Positions 57,424 to 64,000 of a stretch of DNA of 64,000 nt are shown here, piece after piece. Origin of the DNA: Paucisalibacillus algeriensis (GTDB taxonomy: Bacteria > Bacillota > Bacilli > Bacillales > Amphibacillaceae). A program made the position numbers and the translations under genes. A model generated the notes under the pieces. That model searched no databases and was not told the DNA's origin. It worked only from the letters and a program-made list of their open reading frames with translations. The DNA is taken from positions 248,001 to 312,000 of the forward strand of contig NZ_CBYO010000011.1 of the NCBI RefSeq assembly GCF_000577245.1. Reading direction: 5' to 3'. Numbering within the stretch: position 1 is the stretch's first letter; each line of letters opens with the position of its first letter.

Positions 57424-57452
57424 GAGGAAGCCGGTATAGGCTTCCTCTTTTG
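57424..57452 (+). terminator. Terminator of the Gly/Tyr-rich gene
   Basis: GAGGAAGCC-ggtata-GGCTTCCTC then TTT. Confidence 0.85.
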
Positions 57453-57638
57453 GTGAGAAGGTCTTTCCCTTCTTGGAACCTACAACTTAGGATGCTTTTC
57501 ATAAGTTGTAACAGATTATCCATAGTTTTGACAGATATTAAATGATAAGATAGGTTAGAAAAGAACTCATACATGTGGAGACGGGAAAGTTAAGGATTCT
57601 TTCCATCTCCTAATGAAATTACATAACGGAGGACACTT

Positions 57639-58223
57639 ATGAAAAAACAAATTCTTTTTATAATGATAACTGGAGTTATACTATTACTTTCTGCATGTGG
57701 TCCAAAATATGAAGGTGATTATTCTTACCCCGTAGATGATTTTACTTTCACCAATCAAAATGGAGAACAAGTAAGTAAAAGTGACTTTGATGGAAAAATA
57801 TGGATTGCTGACTTTATTTATACAACATGCGAAACAGAATGCCCACAAATGACTTATTCAAAACAAAAAATAGATCGCGCTTTAAAAGATGAAGGAATCG
57901 AAGATGTAGAATTTGTATCCTTCAGTATTGATCCAGAAGATGATACCCCAGAGGTGTTAAAAGAATATGGCGAAGTACGAGGAATTGATTTTGATAAAGA
58001 CAATTGGACATTCTTGACCGGCTACGATTTTGACACAATAAAAGAGTTTGCTGTGAAATCCTTTAAAGTACCAGTAGAGAAAACTAAAGAAGATATCTTT
58101 ATGCATGGTGTACAGTTATCTATTGTTAGCCCAGAAGGAAACGCAATTAAATACTATAATGGATTGACACTTAACGATGAACAAATAAAAGAAATGGTTG
58201 CTTTCATAGAAGACATGCAATAG
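57639..58223 (+). CDS. sco: SCO1/SenC family copper chaperone lipoprotein
   Basis: Delivers copper to, or reduces, the CuA site of cytochrome oxidase. 194 residues: lipobox LLLSACGP (Cys 20), thioredoxin fold with TTCETECPQM (CxxxC, about 65-74) and the third copper ligand His in FMHGVQL (about 151-157). Likely serves the caa3 oxidase at 16-20 kb although it lies apart. ATG follows GGAGGAC. Confidence 0.95.
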   Translation: MKKQILFIMITGVILLLSACGPKYEGDYSYPVDDFTFTNQNGEQVSKSDFDGKIWIADFIYTTCETECPQMTYSKQKIDRALKDEGIEDVEFVSFSIDPEDDTPEVLKEYGEVRGIDFDKDNWTFLTGYDFDTIKEFAVKSFKVPVEKTKEDIFMHGVQLSIVSPEGNAIKYYNGLTLNDEQIKEMVAFIEDMQ

Positions 58224-58260
58224 TGATTGGCACAAAATAGTATTAGTCAAAATGAAAGAG

Positions 58261-58317
58261 AAATCCGAACTATAATCAGAATTCTTCCGTTAGAATTTGT
58301 ATAAGTTCGGATTTTTT
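58261..58317 (+). terminator. Terminator of sco
   Basis: AAATCCGAACT...AGTTCGGATTTTTT with an inner AATTC/GAATT stem. Confidence 0.9.
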
Positions 58318-58350
58318 CATGTCTTCTTTTTATGAATTTTGATATACATT

Positions 58351-58755
58351 AGATAGAAAATTCTTGGTAACTAGTCCAATTCCCCTATAGTTAGTGAGTA
58401 TAGTGGTACGATACCGCTCCGGCAGAATACTCCGCTTTCACTTCCAGTACAGGGGCGAGCACGGCCTTAGCCTCCTCGAGGAAAGACCATTTCTGTGGGG
58501 TCTTCGGCCACGTGCTGTTCCCGCAGGAGTCTACGTATTCTGCCTGCGCTAGTTTAGTTTTCTACTTATAGATAGTTGTTAAATTATTCACTCTGTTCTA
58601 GCGAAGGAAATACACGGAGACTCCTGCGGGAGGATAGGCATAGGTGAGACCCCACAGTGCGATAGCACGAGGAGGCTCACCAGTCAAAGCGGAGTGTATT
58701 TCCAGAGCGGGTTAGATGCTGTGACAGTAATCTTAAGTGCCGCACATTTTCTATC
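58351..58755. repeat. MITE-like non-coding element, copy 3 (largest)
   Basis: Left end AGATAGAAAattcttGGTAACT (58351-58372) and inverted right end TGCCGCACATTTTCTATC (58738-58755) match the terminal repeat of copies 1 and 2. Two inner hairpin modules: GGCAGAATAC/GTATTCTGCC (58421-58543) and GGAAATACAC/GTGTATTTCC (58606-58703). AGACTCCTGCGGGA in the second is the complement of TCCCGCAGGAGTCT in the first. No ORF; fills the sco-ykyB gap. Confidence 0.75.
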
Positions 58756-58887
58756 AATTATGTATGAAATGGTCATTAACAAAATTGTACATATACACTC
58801 ACTAGTGGACATTTATTATAAATAACATTTGAAAGTGGACAAGCTTTAAGATACTATTAATACAAACCAATGAAAGGAGGTATAACG

Positions 58888-59361
58888 ATGACAAATAACA
58901 ATACCATTTCACTGCCTGACTTAGCAAGAGCTATCTATACGGTAAACCGACATGCAAAAACCGCACCAGAACCACAACATTTGTACTTTATTAAAAAAGA
59001 AACAATTAAACGATTATTAAAAGAAAAGCATGCAAAAAAAATTGGGTTGCACTTCTCCGAGCATCCAAAATTAAGTAACCAGCATTCTACCCTCTTAGTT
59101 CAGGTGGATGATTATTATTTTCATATCCCTCCAACAAAGGAAGACTTCCAAAATCTTAAACATTTAGGAAAACTTGATCGAGATTTTCGCAATCCCCAAA
59201 CGAAAATGTCATTATCTCAAGCAAAGAAAATAATCTATCAATATATTGATTGGAAACCAGCAAGTAAGAAACCTAATAAAACTCGACAATATTCATCTTC
59301 TTATTTCACACCATCGTCACTCGGGAAAATGGAATGGCCTCCAAGAAAAACGTTTCGATAA
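58888..59361 (+). CDS. ykyB: YkyB family protein
   Basis: A 157-residue, basic, soluble protein of unknown function. SLPDLARAIYTVNRHAKTAP (about 8-27) and LLKEKHAKKIGLHFSEHP identify the family. ATG at 58888 follows AAAGGAGG at 7 nt; the ATG at 58870 precedes that site and is not used. Confidence 0.93.
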   Translation: MTNNNTISLPDLARAIYTVNRHAKTAPEPQHLYFIKKETIKRLLKEKHAKKIGLHFSEHPKLSNQHSTLLVQVDDYYFHIPPTKEDFQNLKHLGKLDRDFRNPQTKMSLSQAKKIIYQYIDWKPASKKPNKTRQYSSSYFTPSSLGKMEWPPRKTFR

Positions 59362-59362
59362 T

Positions 59363-59403
59363 AAATGTCTCAGTAAGGGTAAATACCTAACTGAGACATT
59401 TTT
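59363..59403 (+). terminator. Terminator of ykyB
   Basis: AAATGTCTCAGT...ACTGAGACATTTTT. Confidence 0.9.
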
Positions 59404-59755
59404 ATGCCTTCTTTCTCATAAGAAATACGGTTTTAATTAGATGTACTACACATAATAATAGGCCAAATAACGCTAAAGCTTGTAGGGTAACTTTGAATAA
59501 CTGATACGTTAATAACTCTATTTCTCCAATCAAAAGAACTACTATGAAAAAAATAACAATAAACGAAAGCCCACTTAGTAAGTAATTTAATAGCCTTTCA
59601 GATTTTATTGACATTAAGATAAATGTAACAGGACGAATCATAAAATAGCATCCAACTATCCCTAAAAATATTACTATTGTAAAAAAGACCTCCTTTGGTA
59701 TTCCTAATGACTGTAAATGTGATAGTTTAATCCAATCAACGAAACCTTGTTCCAT
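59402..59755 (-). CDS. Hypothetical membrane protein, 117 residues
   Basis: Three long hydrophobic segments (about 22-48, 58-80, 88-110) and a basic C-terminus (RKKA). No family recognised. ATG follows AAGGGTGG. It stands alone between ykyB and the DMT permease. Confidence 0.7.
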   Translation of the reverse strand: MEQGFVDWIKLSHLQSLGIPKEVFFTIVIFLGIVGCYFMIRPVTFILMSIKSERLLNYLLSGLSFIVIFFIVVLLIGEIELLTYQLFKVTLQALALFGLLLCVVHLIKTVFLMRKKA

Positions 59756-59851
59756 ATAATTTCCACCCTTCGCTACTTATCCATCATTCTAAACTGATTT
59801 ACGGAAATCTATACGACTAGTATCTGCTTATTACTTATTTTTCTTTATATT

Positions 59852-59870
59852 TGCTATAATTTGCTATAAT
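59852..59870 (+). promoter_or_regulatory. Tandem extended -10 boxes for the DMT permease-patA unit
   Basis: TGCTATAAT occurs twice, at 59852-59860 and 59862-59870, ten bases apart, 27 bp before the ORF. Either could serve as an extended -10. Confidence 0.5.
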
Positions 59871-59896
59871 TATCTTAAGGCTCTAGAGAGGTGGTA

Positions 59897-60808
59897 ATGT
59901 ATTTGAACAAAGCAGTATTCTTAATCATGCTCGGTGCTGCATTATGGGGTACAATTGGTTGGTTTGTAAAAAATTTATATACATATGGATTTACACCGAT
60001 GGAAGTTGTTACGTTAAGAGCAACCTCTACTGCTATCTTATTAATTATCTATTTAGTCATTAAATCACCAAAAACGTTGTATTTGAAATCGGTGAAAGAT
60101 CTAAAATACTTCATTGGAACAGGGATATTTAGTATTATATTTTTCAATTATTGTATGTTTACTGCAATCGAATTATCAACAATACCGGTCGCAACCGCTT
60201 TACTATATACTGGTCCAGCATTTGTCTCTATATTTTCCTATTTCTTGTTTAAGGAAGCATTTACGAAACAGAAACTTTTTGCATTATCAGGGACCCTACT
60301 AGGAACGTGCTTTGTTGTAGGACTTCTTCCTCTAAATCTAAATTCAGTATCCATGGAAAGCATTCTCTTTGGACTTGGTTCTGGGGTTGGTTATGCTTTA
60401 TATAGTATCTTTAGTAAATTTGCTTTAAAAAAGTATTCTAGCTTGAGTATTACGACATTTACATTTATTATTGCTTCTGTTTCACTTATTCCTTTTTTCC
60501 CATTTCATGAGAAAATACAACTATTAATTGATCCAGAAGTTCTTTTTTACGCCTTTGGACTTGGTCTTTTCCCAACGGCAATTGCTTATATCGTATATAC
60601 ATATGGTCTAAATAAAACGGAGGCATCCAAAGCCTCCATTTTGACAACTATTGAACCAGTAGTAGCTACTCTGATTGGAATTTTTATATTTCAAGAAACG
60701 TTTACTTTTGTACAAATGATAGGAATGTCACTTATAATTGGAGCAGTTATTTTCATGCAAATAAAGCGTAAAAAAGAAATGCCAACAGAAAGCAAGTTAA
60801 TTATCTAG
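59897..60808 (+). CDS. EamA/DMT family transporter
   Basis: About 303 residues, ten helices in two EamA repeats (about 5-135 and 150-285); GAALWGTIGWFVKNL at the start and EPVVATLIGIFIFQE in the second repeat are typical. Probably exports or imports a small metabolite; its pairing with patA (18 bp) suggests an amino acid or DAP-related compound, an inference. Start may be ATG 59897 or TTG 59903; both lie behind GAGAGGTGG. Confidence 0.88.
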   Translation: MYLNKAVFLIMLGAALWGTIGWFVKNLYTYGFTPMEVVTLRATSTAILLIIYLVIKSPKTLYLKSVKDLKYFIGTGIFSIIFFNYCMFTAIELSTIPVATALLYTGPAFVSIFSYFLFKEAFTKQKLFALSGTLLGTCFVVGLLPLNLNSVSMESILFGLGSGVGYALYSIFSKFALKKYSSLSITTFTFIIASVSLIPFFPFHEKIQLLIDPEVLFYAFGLGLFPTAIAYIVYTYGLNKTEASKASILTTIEPVVATLIGIFIFQETFTFVQMIGMSLIIGAVIFMQIKRKKEMPTESKLII

Positions 60809-60826
60809 CATCCTGGAGGAAAGATT

Positions 60827-61978
60827 ATGGAAAAATTACTAAACCAACATGTAAATAAAATTGAAATATCTGGCATACGAAAATTCTTTAACATGGTTTC
60901 CGATGAAAAAAATGTGGTATCCCTTACGATAGGTCAACCAGATTTCCATACACCTGACCACATCAAACAAGCAACAATGGATGCATTATTAGCAAATCAA
61001 ACAACCTATACCAATAATGCTGGTATTATCGAGCTAAGAAAAGCAATCGCAAATTTATATGGAACCAATTATAATGTAAGTTTCCATCCTGAAGATGAAA
61101 TTATCGTTACAACAGGAGCATCCCAAGGAATTGATATTGTTTTTCGTACGATATTAAACCCTGGGGATGAGGTTATCCTGCCAGCACCAATATATCCAGG
61201 CTACGAACCACTTATCAAGCTTGCTGGTTCAAATCCTGTCCATGTTGATACAACAAAACATGAGTTTAAGTTGACAAAGGAGTTACTGGAGAATGCCATT
61301 ACATCAAAAACAAAATGTGTTGTTCTCCCCTACCCTTCCAATCCAACTGGTGCGTCTTTTACAGAATCTGAACTAAAAGAGCTTGTTGCTGTATTAAAGG
61401 ATAAAAAAATATTCATACTAGCAGATGAAATCTATAGTGAATTAGTATACGATATGAAACATGTTAGTATTTCTAGCTTTTCGGAAGTACAAGACCGTAC
61501 GATCGTTGTAAACGGGCTATCTAAATCACATTCTATGACAGGATTTAGAATTGGTTATGTCCTTGCACCAAGATGGATAGCAGGACACATGCTAAAAGTT
61601 CATCAGTACAGTGTATCCTGTGCATCATCTATAAGTCAATACGCAGCCCTTGAAGCTTTGACAAATGGATTAGATGACCCCATTAAAATGAAAGAGGTTT
61701 ATCAAGTTCGAAGAGACTATGTGTATAATAGGCTGATTAAAATGGGACTTTCCGTAAATAGTCCTAATGGAGCATTTTATCTTTTCCCAAAATTTCCTAC
61801 TTCTGAGATGTCTTCTTTTGTATTAGGGTTAGACTTGGTGAGGAAAGCGAAAGTCGCACTAGTACCAGGTGGAAGTTTTTCCGTTTTTGGGGAAGGATAT
61901 ATGAGGTTATCTTATGCCTACAATCAAGCAACATTAGAAAAGGGACTTGATCGATTAGAGAATTATCTATTAAAGTAA
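60827..61978 (+). CDS. patA: Aminotransferase PatA (N-acetyl-LL-diaminopimelate aminotransferase)
   Basis: PLP enzyme of the acetyl-DAP pathway, 383 residues, class I/II fold. Substrate motif IGQPDFHTP (about 36-44), TTGASQGID, YPSNPTGA (about 165-172), LADEIYSELVY and the PLP Lys in NGLSKSHSMTGFRIGY (about 227-242), with the C-terminal Arg in MRLSYAYN. Links to dapH and ykuR. ATG follows CTGGAGGA. Confidence 0.93.
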   Translation: MEKLLNQHVNKIEISGIRKFFNMVSDEKNVVSLTIGQPDFHTPDHIKQATMDALLANQTTYTNNAGIIELRKAIANLYGTNYNVSFHPEDEIIVTTGASQGIDIVFRTILNPGDEVILPAPIYPGYEPLIKLAGSNPVHVDTTKHEFKLTKELLENAITSKTKCVVLPYPSNPTGASFTESELKELVAVLKDKKIFILADEIYSELVYDMKHVSISSFSEVQDRTIVVNGLSKSHSMTGFRIGYVLAPRWIAGHMLKVHQYSVSCASSISQYAALEALTNGLDDPIKMKEVYQVRRDYVYNRLIKMGLSVNSPNGAFYLFPKFPTSEMSSFVLGLDLVRKAKVALVPGGSFSVFGEGYMRLSYAYNQATLEKGLDRLENYLLK

Positions 61979-62042
61979 CTTGAATAAATTGAGCAATAGA
62001 CGGGATATATTGGATATATCCCCCCTACTCGCTATACGATAG

Positions 62043-62240
62043 TTATTTTTGATTTAACTTTTCTCTATTTTGAGTATCACTCTTATTTTTTTTAAATTGT
62101 TCATACATATTTAATAAACGATCTAATTCTTGGCTAAGTGCTATGGATTCTAAACTAGTAATTCCTTGTTTCAATGCTACAGTACTCATTGTATTTCTCA
62201 GTGTCTCTATCTCTTTTAGGAGCTTGTCAGTATCGTACAT
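62043..62240 (-). CDS. Spo0E-family aspartyl-phosphate phosphatase
   Basis: A 65-residue helical hairpin protein. SQELDRLLNMY (about 41-51) is the SxxLD motif of Spo0E-type phosphatases, which dephosphorylate Spo0A~P and delay sporulation. The AAAGGAGG site lies 15 nt before the ATG, unusually far, which suggests weak translation or a different start; no closer in-frame start exists. Confidence 0.88.
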   Translation of the reverse strand: MYDTDKLLKEIETLRNTMSTVALKQGITSLESIALSQELDRLLNMYEQFKKNKSDTQNREKLNQK

Positions 62241-62371
62241 AAATAAATTACAATACCTCCTTTACTATTTCTATTACTTTAGCATACGTCATAATTTTGA
62301 ACAACTAGGATGACATTTTTTATTGTTTTTACCTTTCAAAATCATTTTTTACACTTAATTTCCCTTATTCT

Positions 62372-62380
62372 TGCTATAAT
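62372..62380 (+). promoter_or_regulatory. Extended -10 promoter for sipT
   Basis: TGCTATAAT at 62372-62380, about 50 bp before the gene; the -35 region is weak (TTTCCC/TTTACA upstream). Confidence 0.5.
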
Positions 62381-62433
62381 AACTATATATAGAACACATC
62401 AATGAACTTTTTACGAAGAAAGGAATGTCTTCT

Positions 62434-62958
62434 TTGGCCGAAGCGAAACAAAAAAACGAATGGGTAGAATGGGGTAAGGCGATTGTTATTGCCATCATTC
62501 TAGCATTTTTATTACGAACTTTTATATTCGCAACTTCCATTGTTGAGGGCGACAGTATGGACCCCACTCTTCAAGATGGAGAACGTGTTATATTTAATAA
62601 ATTTGTATACATGATTGACGAACCTGAGAGAGGAGATATTGTGATTATCCATCGGCCAGAAAAAAATTACGTAAAACGTGTAATAGGCCTACCCGGTGAG
62701 ACGATTGAGATAAGAAATCATAAACTCTATATAAATAACGAGCTTCATGATCAAACATTTTTAACTGAGGATGCAAAAAATCATACGGGCAGTTTTGGTC
62801 CGATTACCATCCCAGAAGGAAGATACTTTGTCATGGGTGATAACCGGTCCATTAGTAAAGATTCTAGAAATGGCTTAGGCTTCATTATGGATGATGAAAT
62901 TATAGGTAAGTCTGAATTTGTATTTTATCCATTTAGTGAAATAGCCAAAACGAGATAA
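62434..62958 (+). CDS. sipT: Type I signal peptidase
   Basis: Cleaves signal peptides of secreted proteins. About 174 residues: one N-terminal membrane helix (about 14-35), catalytic Ser in EGDSMDPTL (about 38-46), catalytic Lys in NYVKRVIGLPGE (about 83-94), and the MGDNRSISKDSRNGLG box (about 134-149). TTG at 62434 is preferred, 8 nt after AAAGGA; the ATG at 62425 touches that site directly. Confidence 0.93.
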   Translation: MAEAKQKNEWVEWGKAIVIAIILAFLLRTFIFATSIVEGDSMDPTLQDGERVIFNKFVYMIDEPERGDIVIIHRPEKNYVKRVIGLPGETIEIRNHKLYINNELHDQTFLTEDAKNHTGSFGPITIPEGRYFVMGDNRSISKDSRNGLGFIMDDEIIGKSEFVFYPFSEIAKTR

Positions 62959-62980
62959 AAAGTAGGGCTAGTTATATATA

Positions 62981-63024
62981 AGGTTGTCTTTTGGATTTCC
63001 ATCCATAAAGACAACCTATTTTAA
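62981..63024 (+). terminator. Terminator of sipT
   Basis: AGGTTGTCTT...AAGACAACCT followed by ATTTTAA. Confidence 0.85.
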
Positions 63025-63044
63025 TACTTCTACTCTTGTTTTAC

Positions 63045-63131
63045 TTATTTCTCATTATCCCAAATTAGACTTCCTATGAAATAGATAAGGATGACAAAAC
63101 AAAGAATACCAAATACTGTTTCCATTCCCAT
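63045..63131 (-). CDS. Small membrane protein, 28 residues
   Basis: Starts MGMETVFGILCFVILIYF and ends with IWDNEK: one transmembrane helix with a short acidic/basic tail. AGGAGGT lies 8 nt before the ATG at 63131, a near-perfect ribosome site. It is monocistronic and converges on sipT. No family recognised; size and topology recall accessory subunits of membrane complexes. Confidence 0.65.
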   Translation of the reverse strand: MGMETVFGILCFVILIYFIGSLIWDNEK

Positions 63132-63452
63132 GATGCGACACCTCCTAAACCTATTATATGTATAATTTCACTATTTTTAGAAAACTAGGTATTCATATGA
63201 CTTTGGGGAGAATACCATAGTCATGCAGGCAAGAAAGATTATAAACTTTCCTATCTGCGAAAAATACCATTGACCTTTTATATCATACCATATCTCACCC
63301 CTAAATAAAGAGAAATATGTTAAGATATAAGTAAAATTATTGACGAATAAGATCGAACAGATAAAAAGCGGAAGCACCAGTTAGACGGGTGCTACTTGAA
63401 GGATTAATCCTTTATATTTTCCTAAACATAATTAATGGAAGTTGGTGATTAT
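63132..63452. other. Spacer before the zinc-ribbon gene
   Basis: No gene supported; a 66-codon GTG-initiated frame (63177-63377, -) lacks a ribosome site. Two hairpins, AGCACC...GGGTGCT (63373-63393) and AAGGATTAATCCTT (63398-63411), lie just ahead of the next gene. Confidence 0.4.
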
Positions 63453-64000
63453 TTGTTACACTGTCCATATTGTGGTTCTATTGTTAAGGAGGAGGAAACT
63501 TTCTGTGTACTTTGTGGAGAGAAGCTTCCTAATGATATCCATTTACGTTCTGCAAAAAAGAAAAGATTTAATAAATATTGGTTTATTCCTCTTGTAACGT
63601 TATTTGTTGTTTTACTTGCAATTAACCTTTTTAATAGCTTCTTACAAAACCAGACCAGTCAGGCAAAGAAATACTATGAACTTGGTGAAAAAAGCTTGGA
63701 AAAGGAGGATTATCAATCTGCAAAGGACTATTTTTTAGAAGCAGTTGATGAGAAACCTAATTTTATTCAGGGTCAAGCCGCTCTAGAGTTCATCCAAAAA
63801 ACATTTGCTATAGATGAGATACTTAAAGAAGCAAATAAGGAGTTAGAAAATAGTAATTTTCAATCTGCACTCACCCTAATTAGTGATGCGGAATCTTCAT
63901 TAAAGAACTTTGATGGTGTTGCAGCAACTGCACTAGTAGACAAAATTGTTTCTCACCGTAATATCATAAAAATTGAACAGTTAAGAAGCTTGCTTGGTGA
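63453..64000 (+). CDS. Zinc-ribbon, single-span membrane protein with TPR-like region (cut by window end)
   Basis: 182 complete codons, open at the right edge. An N-terminal double CxxC zinc ribbon (CPYCGS and CVLCGEK, about 4-7 and 19-22), a transmembrane helix (about 43-60, IPLVTLFVVLLAINLF), then an extracytoplasmic helical part resembling TPR repeats (AKKYYELGEKSLEKEDYQSA). Probably a member of the zinc-ribbon envelope proteins like TcaA/YvlB in topology; function unknown. Start is TTG 63453 (GGTGAT before it) or ATG 63435. Confidence 0.8.
   Translation, partial: MLHCPYCGSIVKEEETFCVLCGEKLPNDIHLRSAKKKRFNKYWFIPLVTLFVVLLAINLFNSFLQNQTSQAKKYYELGEKSLEKEDYQSAKDYFLEAVDEKPNFIQGQAALEFIQKTFAIDEILKEANKELENSNFQSALTLISDAESSLKNFDGVAATALVDKIVSHRNIIKIEQLRSLLG

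Noticed and set aside
60619-60640. Terminator-like hairpin GGAGGC-atccaaa-GCCTCC inside the DMT permease gene
   Set aside because: It lies in a conserved coding stretch (KTEASKASI) with only a short T-rich follow-up; more likely a by-product of codon content.
63177-63377. 66-codon frame on the - strand
   Set aside because: GTG start without ribosome site and composition of a chance A/T-rich frame; no family resemblance.
63373-63411. T-box or riboswitch ahead of the zinc-ribbon gene
   Set aside because: Two short hairpins only; no T-box consensus, specifier loop or antiterminator found.

Overview
The window looks like core chromosome of a low-GC, endospore-forming Bacillaceae. The -CUG-poor, AT-rich coding style, consistent AGGAGG-type ribosome binding sites, bacillithiol synthesis (bshC), sporulation genes (ylbJ, ylbD, gerR/rsfA family, ylaJ, a Spo0E-type phosphatase) and acetyl-pathway lysine/DAP genes all fit. 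The gene order is close to that known for the Bacillus subtilis segment patA-yku-rnjA-pdh-ykt-yla-cta-ylb-bshC, read here in reverse. An Oceanobacillus/Virgibacillus-like genus is my best guess, but this rests on recall and not on a search. I see no prophage, IS transposase, CRISPR array, rRNA or tRNA.

Layout. 0-13 kb is the ylb block: bshC (cut by the left edge), a DUF3397 protein, ylbP, a GerR/RsfA regulator, a crotonase-fold protein, rpmF-ylbN, tmcAL, ylbL, ylbJ, coaD-rsmD, ylbG, ricF, ylbE-ylbD, ylbC. 13-22 kb holds a YugN-like protein, a YtvI-like permease, ctaM, and the caa3 oxidase genes ctaG-F-E-D-C facing ctaA. 22-31 kb is pycA-ftsW-ylaN and the yla genes. 31-37 kb has suhB, yktB, yktA, a flavin oxidoreductase, the dual-function RNA SR1 with its peptide SR1P, a polysaccharide deacetylase and a betaine (BCCT) transporter. 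37-42 kb is pdhABCD. 42-51 kb has ykyA, def, rpoY-rnjA, ktrC and a heterodimeric ABC exporter. 51-64 kb has ykuS, ykuR-dapH, darB, czcD, fadH, ykuE, a Gly/Tyr-rich protein, SCO, ykyB, a DMT permease-patA pair, a Spo0E-like protein, sipT and the start of a zinc-ribbon membrane protein.

How it works together. Cytochrome caa3 oxidase and its assembly factors (CtaA, CtaM, CtaG, SCO) are all present, but the heme O synthase ctaB is not at its usual place between ctaA and ctaC. Pyruvate metabolism (PDH, pyruvate carboxylase) sits with three proteins whose relatives bind or answer to c-di-AMP (DarB, KtrC, PycA). RNA turnover is represented by rpoY-rnjA and RicF. DAP/lysine synthesis is split into dapH-ykuR and patA.

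Most interesting items: (1) a complete SR1/SR1P locus, too short for ordinary ORF calling, with two CcpN-like operators 21 bp apart over an extended -10 promoter; (2) a family of non-coding, MITE-like elements at about 14.8, 29.9 and 58.4 kb with shared terminal inverted repeats, plus a diverged copy at 32.5 kb inserted within a terminator-like hairpin; (3) three unlisted tiny ORFs (34, 28 and 28 residues), two with good expression signals; (4) expected genes missing from conserved positions (ctaB, typA). No clear new defence or mobile system was seen.
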